A stretch of 64,000 nucleotides of DNA from AC-32 sp963736055 (GCA_963736055.1 CAVTNM010000008.1:1240001-1304000), one strand, 5' to 3'. Shown: positions 54,567 through 63,625, counted from the stretch's first letter. A program made the numbers and translations. The notes: generated from the sequence alone by a model not told the origin.

Positions 54567-55235
54567 ATGAGCCCCGGCGATCGAACAGCAGTACTACTCG
54601 ACCCCCACCCTCTTTGGCTGGATGCGGTCGAGCTGGTCTTGACCAGGAACGGTGTAGGGGTGGTCGGTCAGACCACCGATCCGGACAGGGCGCTTGCCCT
54701 AGTCGAGGAGTTCCGCCCGTCCGTTTTCGTGGCAGAGGTGACCGGCGAGGGCCTCTCGTGCATCCGGAAGGCTTGCGCGAAGGTCCCGGAACTCAAGGCG
54801 ATCGTCCTCTCGTCACCTGACGATGCCGGCCAGATCGAGGCGGCGTTCGCCGCCGGCGCGCACGCGTACGTGCTCAAGACCGCGCATCCGGACGACGTGA
54901 CCGTCGCGATTCGGCAGACATTCGAGCACTCGGTCTTCCTGCCAGGACCGGCTGCCGCGGCGCCGACGAACGGCGGCGTGGCTGTCGGTGCCGATGCGAG
55001 CGACACGGTCGCCTCGCTGACCAAGCGAGAGCTCGAGATCCTGCAGCTGGTGGCCGAAGGCCACTCGAACAGCCAGTTGGCCCGGATCCTCTGGGTCACC
55101 GAGCAGACGGTGAAGTTCCACCTCTCGAACATCTACCGGAAGCTGGACGTGGCGAACCGCACCGAGGCGAGCCGCTGGGCGCAGGTTCACGGCCTCCTCA
55201 ACGTCGAGCGCGCGGAGGTGGGCAGCAGCGCTTAG
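54567..55235 (+). CDS. LuxR-family response regulator with atypical receiver
   Basis: A 222-aa protein. Residues 1-115 are a receiver-like domain and 150-215 a GerE helix-turn-helix (LTKRELEILQLVAEGHSNSQ, then VTEQTVKFHLSNIYRKLDV). In the receiver the usual DD pair reads LLDPHPLW, and the phosphoacceptor Asp after strand 3 is Glu (VFVAEVTGEG), while the conserved Lys is kept (YVLKTAHP). Glu at that site often mimics the phosphorylated state, so the protein may act without a kinase. A GGGAGAAAGG site precedes ATG 54567. It converges on a second receiver gene. Targets unknown. Confidence 0.85.
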   Translation: MSPGDRTAVLLDPHPLWLDAVELVLTRNGVGVVGQTTDPDRALALVEEFRPSVFVAEVTGEGLSCIRKACAKVPELKAIVLSSPDDAGQIEAAFAAGAHAYVLKTAHPDDVTVAIRQTFEHSVFLPGPAAAAPTNGGVAVGADASDTVASLTKRELEILQLVAEGHSNSQLARILWVTEQTVKFHLSNIYRKLDVANRTEASRWAQVHGLLNVERAEVGSSA

Positions 55236-55667
55236 CGGAGTGCCGCGCTGCGAGCGGCGCCCAACGCGAGCACCATCGACGCGACCTCGGGCAACGTTTC
55301 CGCAAGCTCGGCGGCCGACCGGTCCTTCCGGATGAACCCGGCCGCGCCCTGACGCGCGAGGTCCGACTCGACGCGCGAGTCGGGCCCGACCAGGGCGAGC
55401 ACGCGGATCGACGGGTCGGTCTCGCAGATCCGTCGTGTGGCCTCGCTGCCGTCCAGCGACGGCTGGTCGACGTCGAGCACCACCACGTCCGGCGAGAGGT
55501 CCCGCGCGAGCTCCACCGCCTCGCCGCCGTTCGATGCGATGCCGACAACCTCGATCCGCGGGTCGGAGCTGAGCGTCGAGCGCATGGCCTCCGCGAACAG
55601 TCGGTGAGGCTCGACGACCAGAATTCGTGTGGCGGCAGGAGAGGGAACGGCTCCGATTATCGCCCAT
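55232..55667 (-). CDS. Single-domain response-regulator receiver (start uncertain)
   Basis: The domain RILVVEPHRLFAEAMRSTLS, then PDVVVLDVDQPSLDG (phosphoacceptor Asp present) and AAGFIRKDRSAAEL (conserved Lys) is a CheY-like receiver of about 125 residues, with no output domain. The first internal ATG (55585) would delete strand 1. In the correct frame no ATG/GTG/TTG exists upstream. ATG 55667 reaches the domain only if one extra base is skipped near 55630, so either a frameshift or a non-standard start is involved. It overlaps the LuxR regulator tail to tail by 4 bases. Confidence 0.55.
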
Positions 55668-55757
55668 CCGGTCGTCGAATGGGAGGTCCAGGGTGGGTCC
55701 GCCCCCGTATCCGTTTCTCGATGTGCCCCGTTCTAGGGGCTGAAGGGGGAATCGGAC

Positions 55758-56866
55758 GTGAAACTGCGGAGCGCGTTGCTACTTCCCGTGGCGGCCACGA
55801 TCGGTCTGGCCTCGGCGCTCGCCTTCGGCGAGGGCGCCCAGGGCGATCTTCTGCCCACGCTGCCCACGACGCCGACCTTGCCGGTGACGGTGCCGACGGT
55901 GACCACCCCGCCGGTCCCGCACGCACCGCCCGTACCGCCTCTGCCTCCGGTCCCGGCTGCTCCGCCCGTACCGCCGGTTCCTCCGGCTCTCCCGGTTCCG
56001 CATGCGCCGCCCGCCGTGCCTCCGCCTCCGCCGGTGGTCATTCCGACGGTTCCGAGGGTTCCTCCCTCGAGCCCGGGCGCGTCTGCGCCGCCGGCCGCGC
56101 GACGGTCGCCGGGCCTTCCGGAACAGGCAGCCCGGGCCGGCTCTTGCGGGGAGCCCGGTCGGATCCCCCGCTGGGACCCGGACCAGCGATTCGTATGGGC
56201 CTTCGCCGGGCCGCCCGGCCGCCCGACCGCGGGTCACGCGAACGCGCTTCTCGATCCGCGGCCCGGCAGGGAGGCGAGGAACGACGATCGGCTTCCGGCT
56301 CGCACGGCGTGCGAAAATCGAGCTCGTCGTCCGCGGACCGAGCCCGAGCTGCGCCATCGTGGGCACGAAGACGGTGCGTGGCCATCCGGGGCTGAACCGC
56401 GTCGGCTTCTCCGGGCGTCTTCGGAACGGTCGCCTGGCGGCGGGGGTCTACACGATCACGATCGTGGCCGTCCGCGGACGGGCCCGGCGTAACGTCGGGA
56501 CGGTCGGAATCGAGGTCGTGTCACGAGGCCGGCGGCTGACGAAGGCCGAGCGGACTGCGCCGGTCTTCGCGGCCTCGTGCGCGAACGAGGCCCGACGCGG
56601 GCTTGACCGGCCTGGTCCTGCCGCTCGCGAGCGCAGGCCGATCAGCGGGATCGTCGCCTGGCGGAACCAAGCCCGCTCGCCGGCCGCGAGGGGGCGGGGT
56701 GCTGGGCGCCGAGATCCTCCCGCGCATCTCGATTCCACGCGCCCCGATCGGTCACGGGCCGCTCGCCGCGGTGCTGGCCGCGCTCGTCCTCGGGTTGCTC
56801 GGGCTGGCTTCAGCCGCCCTGCTCGTCTACGTGACCCGGTTTTTCAAGGGTTCCTGGAACCCGTAG
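55758..56866 (+). CDS. Secreted proline-rich protein with C-terminal membrane anchor (two +1 frameshifts)
   Basis: Starts at GTG 55758 with a signal peptide (LRSALLLPVAATIGLASALA), then about 70 residues dominated by Pro, Val and Thr (PTLPVTVPTVTTPPVPHAPP). After a shift between about 56100 and 56200 it reads an Ig-like beta domain (RVTRTRFSIRGPAGRRGTTI, then GRLAAGVYTITIVAVRGRAR). After a second shift near 56602 it ends in a membrane helix (AAVLAALVLGLLGLASAALLVY) and a basic FFKG tail. Length 1109 bases fits two extra bases. It would be a wall-spanning, membrane-anchored protein. Function unknown. Confidence 0.6.
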
Positions 56867-56880
56867 GAGGGCAAGAAAAG

Positions 56881-56961
56881 AGGAGCCGGGTGTTGTAGTG
56901 CTCTCCCTCTCCCCGAACCCTATGGCCGCCTAGAGTCTCGAAGACGAGCCGCCCGGCTCCT
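56881..56961 (+). other. 10-bp stem enclosing a 61-base loop after the anchored protein gene
   Basis: AGGAGCCGGG (56881-56890) is perfectly complementary to CCCGGCTCCT (56952-56961). It lies 15 bases past the stop at 56866, in the spacer before the CHAD gene. It may be a terminator-like or processing structure. The loop is long for a rho-independent terminator. Confidence 0.3.
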
Positions 56962-57015
56962 GTGCGTCAAGACGGGCGCGGGCGCGAGAATCTTCCCACC
57001 GGGGATCACGGCGAC

Positions 57016-57021
57016 TAGCCT
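57016..57021 (+). promoter_or_regulatory. Candidate -10 element for the leaderless CHAD gene
   Basis: TAGCCT is 7 bases before ATG 57029, with no Shine-Dalgarno in the gap. Confidence 0.4.
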
Positions 57022-57028
57022 CCTCAGC

Positions 57029-58258
57029 ATGGGTCGTGACTTTCGGTCGACCTACCACGACACCCGGGATCGCCGCCTCGGCCGTAGCGGCCTGGCTCTC
57101 CGGCGGCGCCTGGAGAACGGTGCGAGCACCTGGGAGGTCGAGCTCCCCGAGGCCCCGGGCCAGGTGGCACTGGCGGCGCCCGGTGGGCCGGTCAGGCCGC
57201 CGGAGCTGATCGCGGACCTGTTGGCGGCAGTCGTCAACGAGCGGGAACTCGTCGAGGTGCTCACCGTTCGGACGCGCCGCTCGGACACGCTTGTCGACGA
57301 GGTATCCGTCATCCGGAATGGCACCGTGGTGGAGGAGTTCGTCCGGGACGGCAGAGACGACGACCCGGGCCTGGACTACCTCGAGGCGCCGAAACGACCC
57401 TCGCTGGCCCGGACTGCGCCTTCACGTGAGCGGATCCGCGCTCGACTGCAGGAACAGTACGAGGAGCTCCTTGCCCACGACCCCGGGGTTCGACTGGATC
57501 GCGAGCCGGAGGCGGTGCACAAGGCCAGGGTCGCGGTGCGTCGGATGCGGGCGCTGCTCCGTTCGGCGCGGCCGATGGTCGATCGCGCCTGGGCCGACCG
57601 GCTGCGCACGGAGCTCGGCTGGCTCGGTCGCTCGCTCGGCGGTGTCCGCGACCTCGACGTCCTCCTGCTCGAGCTTCGCGGGCTCGTCGACGAGCTCGAG
57701 GGTGTCGAGCGCGCGGCGGGCGGGCAGATCCTGCTGGCCCTGTCCGCCGAGCGCACGGCGGCTCGCGCCGAGCTGAAGGAGGTGCTCGGCGGCGCGCGCT
57801 ACCTCACGTTGCTCGCGAGGCTGGAGGACGCGGCACGGGAACCGCGCTGGGCAGGTGCCGACCAGCCGGTCGAGGAGCTCGCAGGGCGGGAGTTCCGCAA
57901 GCTCCGGAAGACCGCCAGAGGCCTCCGGAAAGACCCGAGCGACGAGCAGCTGCACCGAGCCCGGATCCGGGCGAAGCGCGCTCGCTACGCGGCGGAGGTG
58001 GCCGAGCCCGTCGTCGGGAAGCCGGCCAGGAGGGTGGTCGAGCGCGCGCGTGAGTTCCAGGACGTGACCGGCGAGCACCAGGACGCGGTCGTCGCCGAGC
58101 AGAAGCTACGCGCGCTTGCCGGGACCGGCGATCCCGGGGTCGCGTTCGTGGCCGGCCGGCTTGCCGAGCGCCAGCGCGCCCGCCGTCGCGCCGCCCGAAG
58201 GGCGGTCGGCCCGGCCTGGAAGCGGCTGGAGCGAGCCGGGCGCAAGGCCTGGCGCTAG
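57029..58258 (+). CDS. CHAD-domain protein with degenerate CYTH-like N-terminus (polyphosphate-associated)
   Basis: A 409-aa protein. Residues about 1-125 resemble a worn CYTH/triphosphate-tunnel region (LALRRRLENGASTWEVELPE, VIRNGTVVEEFVRDG) with few of the tunnel's catalytic charges kept. Residues 130-405 are a CHAD domain of two helical bundles carrying the paired motifs EAVHKARVAVRRMRALLRSA and EQLHRARIRAKRARYAAEVA, whose His/Lys/Arg face binds polyphosphate. Its neighbours are a SixA-like phosphatase, exopolyphosphatase and polyphosphate kinase, so it very probably targets or organises polyphosphate granules. Confidence 0.9.
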   Translation: MGRDFRSTYHDTRDRRLGRSGLALRRRLENGASTWEVELPEAPGQVALAAPGGPVRPPELIADLLAAVVNERELVEVLTVRTRRSDTLVDEVSVIRNGTVVEEFVRDGRDDDPGLDYLEAPKRPSLARTAPSRERIRARLQEQYEELLAHDPGVRLDREPEAVHKARVAVRRMRALLRSARPMVDRAWADRLRTELGWLGRSLGGVRDLDVLLLELRGLVDELEGVERAAGGQILLALSAERTAARAELKEVLGGARYLTLLARLEDAAREPRWAGADQPVEELAGREFRKLRKTARGLRKDPSDEQLHRARIRAKRARYAAEVAEPVVGKPARRVVERAREFQDVTGEHQDAVVAEQKLRALAGTGDPGVAFVAGRLAERQRARRRAARRAVGPAWKRLERAGRKAWR

Positions 58259-58262
58259 CCGC

Positions 58263-58686
58263 GTGGCGATGCTCGTCGTCAGGCACGCCCGCGCCGGGAA
58301 GCGGAACCGGGCGCATCCCGACGACCACAAGCGCCCCCTCGACGAAAGGGGATGGTCCCAGGCGGAAGGGCTGATCGAGACCCTGGCCGAGTATCCGCTC
58401 GCCCGCCTCGTCTCGAGCAGCTTCGCGCGCTGCACTCAGACACTTCGAGCCGCTCGCGGCCGCGAGCGGCCTCCCGATCGAGGATCGCCGGGAGCTGGAG
58501 GAAGGAGCGACCCGCGAGGAGACCCTGGCGCTGCTGGTCGAGCTGGGCGACCAGGCGGCTCTCTGCACCCACGGGGACGTGCTCGAGAGCCTCTTCGGCG
58601 AGCGCGGGCAGAAGGGCTCGACCAGGGTCGTCGAGCTTCGGGACGGCGAGCCCGTTGTGCTGAAGTACCTCCCCCCGCCCTCCTAG
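58263..58686 (+). CDS. SixA-like histidine phosphatase (one +1 frameshift)
   Basis: From GTG 58263 (or ATG 58269) the frame reads MLVVRHARAGKRNRAHPDDH, the RHx catalytic motif of the histidine phosphatase superfamily, then SSSFARCTQTL. One extra base near 58446 breaks the frame; skipping it gives EPLAAASGLPIEDRRELEEG and ALCTHGDVLESLFGE, which contains the second catalytic His, ending at TAG 58686. The intact protein would be about 140 aa, normal for SixA. It may dephosphorylate phospho-His proteins or small phosphates in the polyphosphate pathway. Starts 4 bases after the CHAD stop, so the two share a transcript. Confidence 0.72.
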
Positions 58687-59573
58687 GCGATCGCGGCTTC
58701 GGCCTCGAGCAGGCCGAGACAGACGCCTTCGCGGACGCCGCCGTCCGCGACGCCCAGCGGGACGCGCAAGAGCTCCTGGATTCCCGCGAGGATGAGCGCA
58801 CCGGCGGGGAGTGTCCGGGCGCGCTCGAGATCGACTTTCGCCTCGGCCGCCCGCTCGACCGTCCGCCGTTCCGCCAACCTGCGAACCGCTCGCTCGAGGC
58901 TCTGCTGATCCAGTCGGGCGAGGCCGAGCCGCCGCAGGGCCCGGGCGGTCCCGCCGGTCGCGAGAGCGGTAGCCGGCAGAGGAGGCGTCAGCGGCGCCAG
59001 CGCCGCGGCGACCTGACTGCGGGCGGCGTCCAGCTCGGCCCGCGTCGGTGGATCGGAGCGAAGGCAGCGGTCGGTCAGCCGAAGCGACCCGAGCTCGATC
59101 GAGCGCAGCCAGGAAGGGCTCTCCCGCGAGCCGATCGCGATCTGAGCGGAACCGCCGCCGACGTCGCAGACGGCCACCGGCTCCTGCTCGACTCTCGTCC
59201 GGGAGAGCGCGCCGAGGAAGCCGAGCTCCGCCTCCTCGGTCTCGCCCAGCGGCCGAACCGTCAGGCCGGTTGCCTGCTCGAGCGCCGTCACCAGCTCACG
59301 GCCGTTGTCGGCGTTGCGCCACGGAGAGGTGACGACGATCTCGACCCGGGACGCCCCGAGCTTGCGGGCGCGGCGCACCTCCTTGCGCGCCGCGTCGGCG
59401 GAGCGCTCGATCTTCTCGCCGGTCAGGCGGCCGAAGCGCTCCACGTCTTCCCCCAGCGACGTGCGGCGCCGCTCCTCCCGGATGCGCGTCAGGCCGGGGT
59501 TGCCCACCTCGGCCACGAGCAGGCGCAGGGTGTTGGCACCGACGTCGACGACCGCGACCCTCACGCGGGGCAT
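58683..59573 (-). CDS. ppx: Exopolyphosphatase / guanosine pentaphosphatase (Ppx/GppA family)
   Basis: A 296-aa member of the ASKHA phosphotransferase fold. Motifs: VAVVDVGANTLRLLVAEV (phosphate 1 loop), SLGEDVERFGRL, VCDVGGGSAQIAIG (phosphate 2 loop), and ALATGGTARALRRLGL near the C-terminus. It hydrolyses terminal phosphates from polyphosphate or pppGpp. At about 300 aa it is the short, two-domain form typical of Actinobacteria. ATG 59573 is the last in-frame ATG before the first beta strand. It follows the polyphosphate kinase gene by 50 bases on the same strand. Confidence 0.9.
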   Translation of the reverse strand: MPRVRVAVVDVGANTLRLLVAEVGNPGLTRIREERRRTSLGEDVERFGRLTGEKIERSADAARKEVRRARKLGASRVEIVVTSPWRNADNGRELVTALEQATGLTVRPLGETEEAELGFLGALSRTRVEQEPVAVCDVGGGSAQIAIGSRESPSWLRSIELGSLRLTDRCLRSDPPTRAELDAARSQVAAALAPLTPPLPATALATGGTARALRRLGLARLDQQSLERAVRRLAERRTVERAAEAKVDLERARTLPAGALILAGIQELLRVPLGVADGGVREGVCLGLLEAEAAIA

Positions 59574-59623
59574 TCTCCTGCCCGCGCCGGTCGGCAGCCG
59601 CAGCGAGCTTGCGATGCGCCGTG

Positions 59624-61726
59624 CTAGGAGGTGGGCTTGGCCGACCGTCGTGGTTGCCGCGCCCTTGCGCTCCGCATCAGGAGCGTCTGCGTGTCGCGGG
59701 TGCGCTGGCCCTTTTTCGCGCGAACTCGCTGCCAGTTGCCGTCGCTCTTGAGCTCCCATGCGTGGACGTTGGACGAGACCATCGTGTCGAGTGAGCGCTT
59801 CAGCTCCTCCCTGGCGCGCTGTTCCTCGATCGGGACGACGGCCTCGATCCGGTAGTCGAGGTTGCGGGGCATCAGGTCGGCGCTGCCGAGGTAGTACGAC
59901 GCGTCCTCGCCGGCCTCGAAGACGAAGACACGGCTGTGCTCGAGGAAGCGCCCCAGAACGCTCAGCACGCGGATGTTCTCGCTTTGGCCTGAGACGCCGG
60001 GCCGGAGCGTGCAGATGCTGCGAGCGATGATCTCGATCTGCACTCCCTGCCGCGACGCGGAGTAGAGCTCGCCGATCACGAGCTCGTCGGCGAGGCTGTT
60101 GACCTTGATCCGGATCCGCGCGTGCTCCCCGCGCTTCGCAGCCCGCGCTGTCTCTCGGATCTTCTCGATCAGGCGGTCGCGCAGGTCGAACGGGGCCACG
60201 AGCAGCTTGCGGAAGCGCTTCGGCCTGCTGAATCCGGTCAGGAAGTTGAAGAGGTCGGCGACGTCGGCCGTGATCTCGGGGTCGGCGGTGAAGAGGCCGA
60301 AGTCCTCGTAGCTTCGCGCCGTGGCCGCGTGGTAGTTGCCCGTCCCGATGTGGGCGTAGCGCCGGAGCTCGTTGCCCTCGCGCCGCACGACCAGCGTCGT
60401 CTTCGCGTGGATCTTCAGGCTCGGGAAGCCGTGGACGACGTGGACGCCCGCTTGCTCGAGGGCGCGGGCCCACTCGATGTTGCGGTGCTCGTCGAAACGC
60501 GCCTTCAGCTCGACGAGGCAGACGGCCTGCTTCCCGGCCTGGGTCGCCTCCACGAGCGCCGGCACGAGGGGCGAGTCGTCGCTCGTCCGGTAGACCGTGG
60601 TCTTCAGGCCCAGGGTCTCCGGGTCGTTCGCCGCCGAGTTGACGAACGCCTCGAAGCTCGTGGTGAACGAGTGGTACGGATGGTGGACAACGACGTCCGC
60701 CTCCAAGATCTCGCCGAACAGCTCGTCCGCCGAGTTCGCGCCGGCCAAGCGGGGGTGGGTGAGAGGGAACCACTGCTCGTTCTTCAGGTCGGGCCGGTCG
60801 AGCTGGTTGAACTCGGCCAGGCTCTCGAGGTCGAGCGGGCCCTGAATGAGATACACCTGGTCGTCGCCGAGGCTCAGGCCGCCCTTCAGGCGGTCGAGCA
60901 TCCGCTTCGAGGCCGAGCCCGCGACCTCGACGCGCACCGCGTCGCCGAATCGCCTGCGCCGCAGCTGGCTCTCGACCGCGATCAGGAGGTCGTCGGCCTC
61001 GTCCGACACCTCGAAATCCGCATCTCGCGTCACCCGGAACGCGCAGCACTCCAGGATCTCCATCTTCGGGAAAAGCCAGCCGAGAAAATGGCGGATCACC
61101 CGCTCCAGCGGGATGAAGAGGCCGCGCTTACCGACGGCCATGAAGCGAGGCAGCAGTTCCGGCACCTTGACCCGCGCGAAGCGCTCCTCCCCGGTATCCG
61201 GGTCGCCCACGAAGATCCCGAGGGAGAGCGAGAGGCCGGAGATGTAGGGGAACGGCTGGCCAGGGCCGACGGCGAGCGGTGTGAGAAGCGGGAAAACCTC
61301 GCGGCCGAAGCGCTCCGTCAGTTCCTCGAGCTCCTCCTTGGAGCAGTCGTCGACCTGGCCGACGACGATACCGGCCTCCTCGAGCGCCTCCGAGAGATCG
61401 CGCTTCCAGAGCCTCGACTGGCGTGCCGAAAGCTCCAGCACCTGCTCCCGGATGTCGTGCAGCGCCTGGTGCGGCGTTCGGCCGTCCGGGGATGTGACGG
61501 CGACACCCGACTCGACCTGGTCGAGCAGGCCTGCTACCCGAACCATGAAGAATTCGTCCAGATTCCGGGAGAAAAACGAGCAGATGCGCGTCCGCTCGAG
61601 CAGCGGCGTGGACGTGTCGGCTGCCAGCGCGAGCACGCGAGCGTTCCACGACAGCCAGGAGAGCTCCCGGTTGAGCAGGGCCTCGCCACCGGCCCCGGTC
61701 CGCTGCTTCGTCGCCGCTGTAGCCAA
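59624..61726 (-). CDS. ppk: Polyphosphate kinase 1
   Basis: A 700-aa PPK1 with its four domains: N-terminal LLNRELSWLSWNARVLALAA, the head domain, and two PLD-like catalytic domains. These carry the phosphorylated His in SLKIHAKTTLVVRR, RRYAHIGTGNYH, and the second-site IEIIARSICTLRPGV. It polymerises the gamma phosphate of ATP into polyphosphate reversibly. The start is TTG 61726; TAGAGT lies 6 bases before it, fitting a leaderless mRNA. 11-bp repeats resembling PHO boxes lie at 61758-61779. Basic C-terminal tail RSARARQPRRSAK. Ppx, SixA-like, CHAD and PhoX-like genes surround it. Confidence 0.95.
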   Translation of the reverse strand: MATAATKQRTGAGGEALLNRELSWLSWNARVLALAADTSTPLLERTRICSFFSRNLDEFFMVRVAGLLDQVESGVAVTSPDGRTPHQALHDIREQVLELSARQSRLWKRDLSEALEEAGIVVGQVDDCSKEELEELTERFGREVFPLLTPLAVGPGQPFPYISGLSLSLGIFVGDPDTGEERFARVKVPELLPRFMAVGKRGLFIPLERVIRHFLGWLFPKMEILECCAFRVTRDADFEVSDEADDLLIAVESQLRRRRFGDAVRVEVAGSASKRMLDRLKGGLSLGDDQVYLIQGPLDLESLAEFNQLDRPDLKNEQWFPLTHPRLAGANSADELFGEILEADVVVHHPYHSFTTSFEAFVNSAANDPETLGLKTTVYRTSDDSPLVPALVEATQAGKQAVCLVELKARFDEHRNIEWARALEQAGVHVVHGFPSLKIHAKTTLVVRREGNELRRYAHIGTGNYHAATARSYEDFGLFTADPEITADVADLFNFLTGFSRPKRFRKLLVAPFDLRDRLIEKIRETARAAKRGEHARIRIKVNSLADELVIGELYSASRQGVQIEIIARSICTLRPGVSGQSENIRVLSVLGRFLEHSRVFVFEAGEDASYYLGSADLMPRNLDYRIEAVVPIEEQRAREELKRSLDTMVSSNVHAWELKSDGNWQRVRAKKGQRTRDTQTLLMRSARARQPRRSAKPTS

Positions 61727-61732
61727 GGGAAC

Positions 61733-61738
61733 ACTCTA
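61733..61738 (-). promoter_or_regulatory. Candidate -10 element of ppk (leaderless)
   Basis: TAGAGT on the minus strand, 6 bases before TTG 61726. There is no Shine-Dalgarno. Confidence 0.45.
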
Positions 61739-61757
61739 ATCCCACTCGCGCCGAGAC

Positions 61758-61779
61758 GTGGGTTACAGAAGTGTTTAAG
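61758..61779 (-). promoter_or_regulatory. PHO-box-like pair of 11-bp direct repeats before ppk
   Basis: On the minus strand CTTAAAC (61779-61773) and CTGTAAC (61768-61762) recur at exactly 11-bp spacing, the period of actinobacterial PhoP sites (consensus unit GTTCACC). They cover about -33 to -53 relative to the predicted start of transcription, where an activator overlapping the -35 region would sit. The match to consensus is partial. Confidence 0.35.
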
Positions 61780-61780
61780 A

Positions 61781-61816
61781 GGGGGTGGGAGCTCGCGCTG
61801 ACGGGCCCCCACCCCC
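61781..61816 (-). terminator. Terminator hairpin after the PhoX-like gene
   Basis: GGGGGTGGG (61781-61789) pairs with CCCACCCCC (61808-61816). On the minus strand the stem is followed by a short TCTT, 23 bases past the stop at 61839. It separates this gene from the ppk promoter. Confidence 0.6.
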
Positions 61817-61838
61817 GGGTTCCGCCGGTTGCGGAGAT

Positions 61839-63464
61839 TCAGCCCGCAGGCAGAACCTCCCAGGTCGGGTTGTCCCCGTGCTGCTGCGTGTAGAACCAGC
61901 GCCACCCGAACCTGAACGGCTTGGGCACCTTCGCCCCGAGGATCCCGGTGGTCGAGGTGTCGCCGTCGGAGACGTGGACGCCGGTGATCTCGTTGTCGCC
62001 TTCGTTGACCCCAAAGCCGCCGTTGGCGGAGTCGAGGGTTGCCGACGGGTCGCGGCCCTCGGCCAGCCAGCGCACAGGCTGGTTGGCCGGCTTCGAGTAG
62101 TCGGCAGTCACGTCGAGCACGAAGCCCGAGTCCAGCGCGTTCCGCGCTGCGTGCAGCCCGTCGCCTGCGTCCTCCACGAACGTGACCTTGTCCTTCGACA
62201 GGAACGTGACGTTGTCGAAGCCGGCATGCGCCTCGTCGCCCTTGTACAGGATCGTGAGCTTGCCCGAGTCTGCCGACGGGCTCTTCTGCGTCAACTTGAA
62301 GACGGAAGTCCAGCCTCCGGCATCAGCGTTCTCGGGGCTCGTCGCGTCCGTGTCGCCCGTCTCGTCGAAGTAGAACTCGCGGAACCTGACGCCGGGCCGG
62401 AACTGCCCGTTCTCGGGCCGCTTGAAGGGCGTTGCGTCCTTCGCGGTCGCGAGCGCGTTCGCGTCGAACGGCGTGGTTCCGTCGACGGCCGTGTCGTGGA
62501 TGGTGATCCAGCTCGTGTCGAAGCTCGACCCGTACGTGTGCAGAGCGAGCTGGTCGGGCGAGTTCAACGGGGTCTGCGAGGCCTTGGTGATCGGATCTCC
62601 GCCGTCGTTCTCGACCTGGAGCACCTGGAGCTTGCCGTTCTTCAGGTCGCCCGGTTTCTTCGGCACGAAGCGGTAGAGGAAGCTGTTCGGGACCTTGGCC
62701 TTCGTCGCTCCCTTGAACGGCCCGCTGGCGTCCTCTGCGATCCAGAGATTGCCGTCGGAGTCGTTCTGGATCCCCTCGGCCGCCACGTCTCCGAAGGAGC
62801 CGGAGAGGTCTTCCACGGTCGACGGGTAGCCGGGTGTGGCCGAGTAGACGCCGGTCACGTCCGCTTCTTCGGTGGTGAACACGAGGCGCTTGGCCCACGG
62901 ATCCCAGGTGACCCCGTCGATCGTCGAGAGATCGGCTCCGTTCGTGTCCTTCGTGGCGAGCAGAGTGACCCGGTGGGCCGCGTCGGCATCGAGGTTGATC
63001 CTCGTGATCCCGCTCACGCCGCCTACGCCGCCCTCGTGGCCCTGGAACAGAAAATGCGTCCCGTAGTAGTAGTTCGGGTCGGCGCCCGGCAGGCTGTGCT
63101 TGAAGACGAGGTAGACGTTCTTGTCGGGCTCGGTCTTGGTCGCCTCGACGGTTGCGTTCGGCGGGGTCGGGACCATCTGCGGCTGGCCCGCCGCGTTCAG
63201 CACGTCGTTGCCGTAGCCGTAGTAGGAGGTCAACGGAGAGCCGTTCTCGAGCTTCGTCGAGCCCTGCGCCACCACGGCCTCCCGCAGCTCGGGTGAGAGG
63301 ACGTTCGGCGGCGAGTAGCCGGGCGACTTGGTGTTCGCGTTGGGGACTCCGGTCAGGTTGGGCCCGCCGAAGTTCCATGCGGCCCCGGACGCGACGATCG
63401 TCACGCCTGCGACACACAGACAGGCAAGCGCGGCAAATCCTGCACGTCGTCTACCGATTCTCAT
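61839..63464 (-). CDS. PhoX-like (DUF839) secreted phosphatase
   Basis: A 541-aa exported protein from ATG 63464 (in-frame GTG 63476 also possible; GGGAG lies just upstream). The signal region has an Arg cluster (RIGRRRAGFAALACLCVAG) that could be a Tat signal. The body is the PhoX-type beta-propeller: FQGHEGGVGGVSGITRINLD, DGVTWDPWAKRLVFTTEEA, FGDVAAEGIQNDSDGNLWIA, and EYFD-like FREFYFDETGD with acidic metal ligands. PhoX enzymes use calcium and iron to release phosphate from esters. Position beside ppk/ppx and tandem PHO-like repeats upstream fit a phosphate-starvation gene. Confidence 0.8.
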   Translation of the reverse strand: MRIGRRRAGFAALACLCVAGVTIVASGAAWNFGGPNLTGVPNANTKSPGYSPPNVLSPELREAVVAQGSTKLENGSPLTSYYGYGNDVLNAAGQPQMVPTPPNATVEATKTEPDKNVYLVFKHSLPGADPNYYYGTHFLFQGHEGGVGGVSGITRINLDADAAHRVTLLATKDTNGADLSTIDGVTWDPWAKRLVFTTEEADVTGVYSATPGYPSTVEDLSGSFGDVAAEGIQNDSDGNLWIAEDASGPFKGATKAKVPNSFLYRFVPKKPGDLKNGKLQVLQVENDGGDPITKASQTPLNSPDQLALHTYGSSFDTSWITIHDTAVDGTTPFDANALATAKDATPFKRPENGQFRPGVRFREFYFDETGDTDATSPENADAGGWTSVFKLTQKSPSADSGKLTILYKGDEAHAGFDNVTFLSKDKVTFVEDAGDGLHAARNALDSGFVLDVTADYSKPANQPVRWLAEGRDPSATLDSANGGFGVNEGDNEITGVHVSDGDTSTTGILGAKVPKPFRFGWRWFYTQQHGDNPTWEVLPAG

Positions 63465-63546
63465 CAAGTGTCTCACTCCCTGTAGGTGCGCCCACGGTCT
63501 GCGGCGCGTTTCGGCGGCGACGTTAGGAGTTAGGGCTCCTGCGATG

Positions 63547-63590
63547 GGTTACTCGCCGGTTCGGCTCCGGTGACGATCCGGTGACGGTTG
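63547..63590 (-). promoter_or_regulatory. Four tandem 11-bp repeats upstream of the PhoX-like gene
   Basis: Plus-strand units begin GGTTACT (63547), GGTTCGG (63558), GGTGACG (63569) and GGTGACG (63580), each 11 bases apart. On the gene's strand the last three letters invert to ACC, giving (G)TCACC/GAACC/GTAACC cores as in PhoP DR units. A TAACGT (-10 candidate) lies at 63520-63525, placing the array at about -34 to -77. Confidence 0.45.
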
Positions 63591-63625
63591 GAACGCCGTT
63601 GCAGACTGATGCAGGCGCGCCACAT

